Shown one piece after another: positions 22,692 to 27,302 of a stretch of 27,302 nucleotides of DNA. Numbering within the stretch: position 1 is the stretch's first letter; each line of letters starts with the position of its first letter. A program made the position numbers and the translations under genes. The stretch comes from a virus: positions 1 to 27,302 of IMG/VR virus record IMGVR_UViG_3300035698_003188; one strand, written 5' to 3'. The notes under the pieces were generated by a model. The model saw only the letters and a program-made list of their open reading frames with translations, was not told the origin of the DNA and made no database searches.

Positions 22692-23834
22692 CTAATCCAA
22701 TGTAATTTTTGGTTTCCAACTAACCCTCAAAACATCGTTTGGTTTAACAACGATATCGCCTGTTAACCATCTTGATACCATAGTATATGTACCACCAGTA
22801 TATACGGTATCATTATAATTATAAATACCAGCTTCACGTACAGTTACATTAGATGATGAAATATTTTGAAAATCCCTGAAAAATTCACAAGAAGAAAAAT
22901 TTGATGTTGTTTTTGTTTTTAAAAAATTATTAACATATGTGAAACTGTTATAATATAAACCAGTCGAACCGTGAGCAAGTTTAGAACCAAGAGCATAATC
23001 AGTTTCCCAATTTACTGGTGTATCATCAGTTCCTATGACTATTCCTTTTAATGTATCTCCAGCAGAACTATTCCAATATCCACTTGGGTCTGTTATACCC
23101 TTTGAAATATACGTGCCTATTTTATATACTTTTGATGTTCCAGATGTATCTGTCATAGTAAAACCAGTTACTGCAAACAATTGAATTAAATTAAGAAACA
23201 TACTTTTCGTAAAAGCTCGTTCACCACTAACTGGAAAACTTAATTTAAAATCTACACGCAACATGTCTCCAGGTACTACACTTAACGGTGTATCTAGAAC
23301 ATCTCTAACACAAGTATGGAAATAGCTATTATAACCACCATACATGGTAATACCAGTTTCTTTAATTAAATACGAACCGCTCATACTAGCTTCTTTTCTT
23401 ATTATCATTTCAACTGAACTATTTGACGAGTTATAAGTAGGTAATTGAACTATTGTTCCTTTCGTTAAACTTGAACTAATTGTGGTCGTTAATGCATTAT
23501 CTGTTAAAGAAACCGCTGTGTCGCTTGTTCCAACGATAATACCACTTGGTTGGTTATAAACATAAGAAAAAGACGCGGTTTGATTAGTTAATCTTGACCC
23601 TATAGTGTAGGGTGAGTAAGGATATTCCATATCACCAAAATGATTTTGGATAAATGAGCCTAAAAAAGACCTCATTGGTTGCTTCTGTTTAGATATTGTT
23701 TTATTATTTCTAATATTAGAAATTTCGATTTGCCCCTCTACTTCTGGGTTGAATAATTGACTAGATACTAATTTAATATCGTCACCACTTATTATTCTTG
23801 CTTCTGTTTCAAACCCTAAATTATGTTTTCCCAT
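22692..23834 (-). CDS. Virion structural/fibre protein with duplicated GT-DT domain
   Basis: A 380-aa protein containing two copies of a domain widespread in phage fibres. Copy 1 (about 75-200) starts GIIVGTSDTAVSLTD and ends DVLDTPLSVVPGDMLRVDFK. Copy 2 (about 265-380) starts GIVIGTDDTPVNWETDYALG, passes SKLAHGS and VTVREAGIYNY, and ends IVVKPNDVLRVSWK. The N-terminal 70 residues include an NxxxxxMRSFLGSFIQNHFG segment. An AGAGGT ribosome binding site precedes the ATG. The gene lies 16 bases after the 449-aa gene and probably shares its promoter. A decoration or tail-fibre role is likely; the receptor is unknown. Confidence 0.7.
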   Translation of the reverse strand: MGKHNLGFETEARIISGDDIKLVSSQLFNPEVEGQIEISNIRNNKTISKQKQPMRSFLGSFIQNHFGDMEYPYSPYTIGSRLTNQTASFSYVYNQPSGIIVGTSDTAVSLTDNALTTTISSSLTKGTIVQLPTYNSSNSSVEMIIRKEASMSGSYLIKETGITMYGGYNSYFHTCVRDVLDTPLSVVPGDMLRVDFKLSFPVSGERAFTKSMFLNLIQLFAVTGFTMTDTSGTSKVYKIGTYISKGITDPSGYWNSSAGDTLKGIVIGTDDTPVNWETDYALGSKLAHGSTGLYYNSFTYVNNFLKTKTTSNFSSCEFFRDFQNISSSNVTVREAGIYNYNDTVYTGGTYTMVSRWLTGDIVVKPNDVLRVSWKPKITLD

Positions 23835-23850
23835 AACATGTTACCTCTTT

Positions 23851-25200
23851 TTATGATTTTGATATTGTTGAAGTTGCACTTCCTATTTCGTTTCCATCTA
23901 ATTCATTAGTTTTTGATATTGTTGAAGTTGCACTTCCTATTTCGTTTCCATCTAATTCATTAGTTTTTAATATTGTCATTTCTTCATGTGCTACAAAATG
24001 AGTACCGTCTGATGATAATATAACAGTAACATCTGTTCTAATGCCATCTAAGATAAATCCAATGTTTTTAATTGCAGTACTACCTATAATAGAAACATCT
24101 ATACTTGTTGAACCTATCCCTACAATTGATGAAGATATTTCTATCATTCCAGATGCAACGGAGCCATCACTCTCTATAGTGCCTAAAATATTATCATCAC
24201 AATAAATATCAACAGGAGATGATGAATAACATTCACAATAAAAAGCATTATCAGAATATATTATGCTATATTCAGTTGGTGATATAATTTCAAATTCTGC
24301 CATTGGTTCTAATGTTATTGTTACATTTTCTTTATAAATACTGTCTCTAACACTTAGAGTATATTCTAATAGTGTACCAAAATTAACAGTATCAAATATA
24401 ATATCTTGAGTATATACACCAGCAATAACTTCAACATTCTCAGCAAGGGGTATAAAATCACCATTGTTATCTAATGATGTTATATCAACATATTCACCAT
24501 CACTAGTTCCATTTACAGTTAAAGCAGTGTCTAATTTGACTACTTTACCTTCATCTACTGGAGTTGTGATTGTTATAGTTGGTTTAATATATGTTGCATT
24601 GTTAACAGTATCTTTATAAATACCAGAAGTTGCTTCAATTTTAAGGGTTTCATTTGCACTAAACCCATCTACTTCTAATATATCTAGTGTAGCAGTCCAT
24701 TTACGAGAAACAACAGAAACGACTTGTTCTATATAATCTCCAGAAACATTACTTATTTTAACGGTAACATCATTAGGGTTATCATATGTACCAGTTACAA
24801 CCAATTGGGAACCGAAATATAAATTTTGTGTATATGTTAGAATCTCCATTGGGTTTATAACAACAACTTCATTAACAAACAAACCACCGTTTTCAACACC
24901 GATGCCAACATACATTCCAGTTATTGTTTGGTCTGTTGTCATTTTACCAGCTAAATCCATATAATATTTTTGACCATTTATAAATGGATATGGTATAACA
25001 ACCGTGCTAATTGTATCTGAATATGAATCACTACTATCACTTATCTTTCCCATTATATGGTCTGGAAAAGTAATTGTAGATATATTAACAGTTTCTGTTC
25101 CTATATTTTTAATACTATATTTTTCAACAATACTTTGTTTATCTAATTCTGTTGATTTATATGTAATTTTATTAGTGCTTTTTTGTAAAATTAGACTCAT
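23851..25200 (-). CDS. Ig-like repeat virion surface protein
   Basis: A 449-aa, beta-rich protein with an N-terminal domain of about 120 residues and then three or four Ig/Big-like modules of about 80 residues (starts near GSQLVVTGTYDNPNDVTVKI, PTITITTPVDEGK and AEFEIISPTEYSI). These match the way such folds decorate phage capsids and tails and bind weakly to surfaces. The C-terminus is a perfect 18-residue tandem repeat (KTNELDGNEIGSATSTIS, twice). It is the first gene of the leftward block, with a perfect late box 37 bases upstream. A decoration or fibre-support protein is likely, not certain. Confidence 0.7.
   Translation of the reverse strand: MSLILQKSTNKITYKSTELDKQSIVEKYSIKNIGTETVNISTITFPDHIMGKISDSSDSYSDTISTVVIPYPFINGQKYYMDLAGKMTTDQTITGMYVGIGVENGGLFVNEVVVINPMEILTYTQNLYFGSQLVVTGTYDNPNDVTVKISNVSGDYIEQVVSVVSRKWTATLDILEVDGFSANETLKIEATSGIYKDTVNNATYIKPTITITTPVDEGKVVKLDTALTVNGTSDGEYVDITSLDNNGDFIPLAENVEVIAGVYTQDIIFDTVNFGTLLEYTLSVRDSIYKENVTITLEPMAEFEIISPTEYSIIYSDNAFYCECYSSSPVDIYCDDNILGTIESDGSVASGMIEISSSIVGIGSTSIDVSIIGSTAIKNIGFILDGIRTDVTVILSSDGTHFVAHEEMTILKTNELDGNEIGSATSTISKTNELDGNEIGSATSTISKS
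23861..23968 (-). repeat. 54-bp perfect tandem repeat at a gene 3' end
   Basis: Two identical in-frame copies (23861-23914 and 23915-23968) encode the last 36 or so residues of the Ig-like protein. The sequence just upstream in the gene (TILKTNELDG) repeats the boundary, showing where duplication began. Confidence 0.95.
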
Positions 25201-25237
25201 TTTTTTTATTAACCCTTAAAATAAAACATTTCTATTT

Positions 25238-25245
25238 TATTTATA
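25238..25245 (-). promoter_or_regulatory. T4-type late promoter (TATAAATA)
   Basis: A perfect TATAAATA on the minus strand, 37 bases before the ATG of the Ig-like protein, back to back with the rightward box at 25257. Confidence 0.6.
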
Positions 25246-25256
25246 ATTTTTAAACT

Positions 25257-25264
25257 AATAAATA
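25257..25264 (+). promoter_or_regulatory. Late promoter box (AATAAATA)
   Basis: AATAAATA on the plus strand, 29 bases before the tail-fibre ATG at 25294. TAGGAG follows as ribosome binding site. Confidence 0.5.
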
Positions 25265-25293
25265 TTTTTAGGTAATTAATTTTAGGAGATATT

Positions 25294-27108
25294 ATGATTA
25301 CGATTAATAATACGATTTACACTGGCAATAAAATAATATTAACTGGTTTATATGTTGGTGATATTGTAACAATGTCGTCTGATTCAGGTTATGTTACATG
25401 GAAAATAATAAAGAACCCAACAACTGATGAATATGTTAAAGCGACTTTCAATGAAAGTAAAGATAGTATATCAACTATGAATAGTGAAAATTTTCTATTA
25501 AATTTGATTGGTACGTATTATATAAAAGCATTTGAAAGAGATTCAAACGGTAATTATTCCGAAACAAATATATACATACGAAGTAATTCTATCCTCACAC
25601 GAGCTAGTTTGCCGTTCAGTGGCGAAAAAGATGAAATTAATGTTAGTGGTTGGGGTGACCAATTATTACGCTATGTGCTCAAATTAGAAGATTTGGTTGC
25701 TCCATTATTTATATTTGATGTAGACGGTGGTGGTGCTGTTTATTGTGGTAATGAAACAACAATATATGGTGGTGATTCAGTACCAGAGTTTGGTTTTACG
25801 TTAGACGGTGGTAACGCTAGAACGCAATATGGCGAGGCTGTTGATATTTATGGTGGTACAATAAATCAAATTTTAACAAAAGATAGTGATGTTGATTATG
25901 ATTATAGTTGGAAAACAATAACCCAGGATAATATATTAGATGGCTCTACATATGTTCAAACACATAATGATTTTACAGATTTATATATGAATAAATTAAG
26001 TGGAATAGAGGAAGGAGCAGAGGTTAATTCAATAAATTCAGTTAATAGTAAAGTTGGTGCTGTTGTATTAGACCCAGATGATTTAGACGATAGTTCAACA
26101 ACAAATAAATTTGTTACATCTACTGAAAAAACAACTTGGAATGCGAAACAAGAAGCTCTTGTTTCTGAAACAAATATTAAAACAATTAATAGTATTAGCA
26201 TATTAGGTTCTGGAGATATTTCAACGCCAGACACTACTTATACATCTTCTGATTTTGAACTAGCTGACTTAACTGATGTTGGAAATTTAAAAACAGTTTG
26301 GAACGCGAAACAAGAGGCTTTAGGATTTACACCAGAAGACGTCTCGAATAAAGTAACGGCATTTCAAATAACACCAGATAATATAAAATATCCAACCGAA
26401 AAATTAGTAAAAGATAATTTAGATTTAAAAGTAGATAAAATAACAGGTAAATCATTATCTGAAAATGATTTTACAGATTTATATATGAATAAATTAAGTG
26501 GAATAGAGGAAGGAGCAGAGGTTAATATTCAATCCAACTGGAGTGAAACAAACACTGAATCTGATTCTTATATTTTAAATAAACCAAACAATACTAATGC
26601 TATTAGTATTCCTATAGAATTTCCAGAGGACGGTACAATAGCACCTAGTATAAGTGAACTTTATGAAAATGTGAATAAAAAAGTTAGAATTAGAAAATTT
26701 TCTAATTCTACTAATAATGATGTTACATTTGATTGGACAACACCTCATGATATGGATACATCACAACCAATTCAGTTTAGAGTGAAAGGAATAAAAACGG
26801 AAGCTAACGGTGTTGAGGGAAGTGAATCACGGACGGTTAAATTTAGTTTAGCTGGTTATTCCTCTGTTGATTTAAATTCTAGTACACAAACATATGGAGC
26901 ATCACAGGTTGTTACAAAAAGTATTGGTGATATTGGAATAAGTCAACATAGTGTTTTTATAACAGATTGGTCAAATGATATAACTATATCTAATTTGACC
27001 ATAAATACAATAAATCAATTATTATTTATTAGGGATATTAGTGTTGTAAATAATTATGTTCACGATATTAGTGTAATAGAAATAGAAATAAGATATGTAA
27101 CAAGATAA
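25294..27108 (+). CDS. Tail fibre protein
   Basis: A 604-aa protein. The first 125 residues form a beta-rich domain followed by SGWGDQLLRYVLKLEDL, a plausible attachment region. Next comes a short glycine-rich beta segment (VYCGNETTIYGG). The centre has common fibre-shaft elements: NDFTDLYMNKLSGIEEGAEVN twice, VNSKVGAVVLDPDDL, TTWNAKQEAL and VWNAKQEALGFTPEDVSNKV, then FQITPDNIKYPTEKLVKDNL. The C-terminal 170 residues are a separate beta domain, likely the tip. TAGGAG precedes the ATG and a late box lies upstream. The shaft modules are typical of trimeric fibres that touch the host; the receptor is unknown. Confidence 0.85.
   Translation: MITINNTIYTGNKIILTGLYVGDIVTMSSDSGYVTWKIIKNPTTDEYVKATFNESKDSISTMNSENFLLNLIGTYYIKAFERDSNGNYSETNIYIRSNSILTRASLPFSGEKDEINVSGWGDQLLRYVLKLEDLVAPLFIFDVDGGGAVYCGNETTIYGGDSVPEFGFTLDGGNARTQYGEAVDIYGGTINQILTKDSDVDYDYSWKTITQDNILDGSTYVQTHNDFTDLYMNKLSGIEEGAEVNSINSVNSKVGAVVLDPDDLDDSSTTNKFVTSTEKTTWNAKQEALVSETNIKTINSISILGSGDISTPDTTYTSSDFELADLTDVGNLKTVWNAKQEALGFTPEDVSNKVTAFQITPDNIKYPTEKLVKDNLDLKVDKITGKSLSENDFTDLYMNKLSGIEEGAEVNIQSNWSETNTESDSYILNKPNNTNAISIPIEFPEDGTIAPSISELYENVNKKVRIRKFSNSTNNDVTFDWTTPHDMDTSQPIQFRVKGIKTEANGVEGSESRTVKFSLAGYSSVDLNSSTQTYGASQVVTKSIGDIGISQHSVFITDWSNDITISNLTINTINQLLFIRDISVVNNYVHDISVIEIEIRYVTR
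25966..26526 (+). repeat. 63-bp perfect direct repeat within the fibre gene
   Basis: Identical 63-base copies at 25966-26028 and 26464-26526, 498 bases apart start to start, both in frame, encode NDFTDLYMNKLSGIEEGAEVN. Confidence 0.95.
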
Positions 27109-27109
27109 T

Positions 27110-27302
27110 GAGCAAATATATATTAGCAATAGCTCGAAGACGAGTACACACAAGATAGATCATGGAAGTTCAGCAACTCAACTAAGTTATGGAATATTCC
27201 CCGAAGTAAGCACGACAACAGAACCTGCAATATCTGGAGGCAAAACAACGATGAAGCTTGCAAGACGGTTCGAGAATAATTCAGGGGCTTCAATAATCAT
27301 AA
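27110..27302 (+). pseudogene. Broken fragment of a fibre-domain gene, running off the right edge
   Basis: The last 190 bases are about 40 percent GC, far above the rest. The frame of codons starting at 27149 reads HKIDHGSSATQLSYG, later EPAISGGKTTMKLARRFENN and SGASI, open to the edge. This matches the fibre domain seen twice in the 380-aa protein, whose second copy has SKLAHGS and a DFQNISSSNVTVREAGIY segment. No start codon or ribosome binding site belongs to this frame. The fragment LEDEY, expected before the THKIDHG part, lies in another frame, with an ACACAC run (27146-27151) at the switch, so a one-base shift is likely. It may be a decayed, foreign fibre cassette or a sequencing error in a gene that continues to the right. 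Confidence 0.55.

Noticed and set aside
27236-27302. GGAGG followed ten bases later by ATG (27251) as the start of a new gene
   Set aside because: The same frame carries fibre-domain similarity well upstream of this ATG, so it is internal to a longer or broken gene.
27110-27302. Group I intron or structured RNA at the window end, suggested by the composition change and short hairpins
   Set aside because: No intron core elements are recognisable, and the translated frame matches a phage fibre domain.

Overview
The window is a stretch of an AT-rich (about three quarters A+T by eye), lytic, T4-related myovirus genome. The assignment rests on clear homologues of T4 gp18 (tail sheath), gp15 (sheath terminator), gp17 (large terminase), gp16 (small terminase), gp14 and gp13 (neck), together with T4-type late promoter boxes (TATAAATA and close variants) in front of most structural gene blocks. 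The low GC, the scrambled T4 gene order and the free-standing homing endonucleases between virion genes resemble T4-like phages of low-GC hosts such as Campylobacter. The host is an inference and cannot be fixed from this sequence.

Layout. 1-2500 (+): a gene cut by the left edge, a small gene plus a lytic transglycosylase behind a strong sigma70-like promoter, an unknown gene, and a small protein whose N-terminus looks like a T4 capsid-targeting sequence. 2606-6169 (+): a very large tail sheath gene (1187 aa against 659 in T4) ended by a textbook rho-independent terminator. 6290-8299 (+): homing endonuclease 1. 8301-10007 (-): neck protein gp13-like and two small unknown genes, with a possible tiny ORF at the 3' end. 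10085-12074 (+): gp15, a membrane-anchored coiled-coil protein and an unknown protein. 12119-14729 (+): gp16 and gp17. 14807-15604 (+): a membrane-anchored M15-like peptidase candidate with its own sigma70-like promoter. 15681-19257 (+): a 733-aa coiled-coil structural protein, a three-helix membrane protein (holin candidate), an unknown protein and a second capsid-targeted candidate. 19384-21186 (+): homing endonuclease 2, a paralogue of the first. 21183-25200 (-): gp14-like neck protein and three tail-fibre or decoration-type proteins. 25294-27108 (+): a tail-fibre protein. 27110-27302: a compositionally different, apparently broken fragment of a phage fibre domain that runs off the window.

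The genes mostly serve virion assembly: DNA packaging (gp16/gp17), the neck and tail terminator joining head to tail (gp13, gp14, gp15), the contractile sheath (gp18), host-contact fibres and internal head proteins. Two peptidoglycan-active candidates may act in lysis or entry. Most structural blocks carry late-type promoter boxes. The two muralytic candidates instead have TTGACA/TATAAT-type promoters, and the two endonucleases have extended -10 promoters, so at least two expression classes seem interleaved.

Start sites were revised for several genes where the longest reading frame begins upstream of the Shine-Dalgarno site or inside a promoter. No tRNA, CRISPR array or insertion sequence was recognised, and no gap longer than 300 bases lacks a gene.
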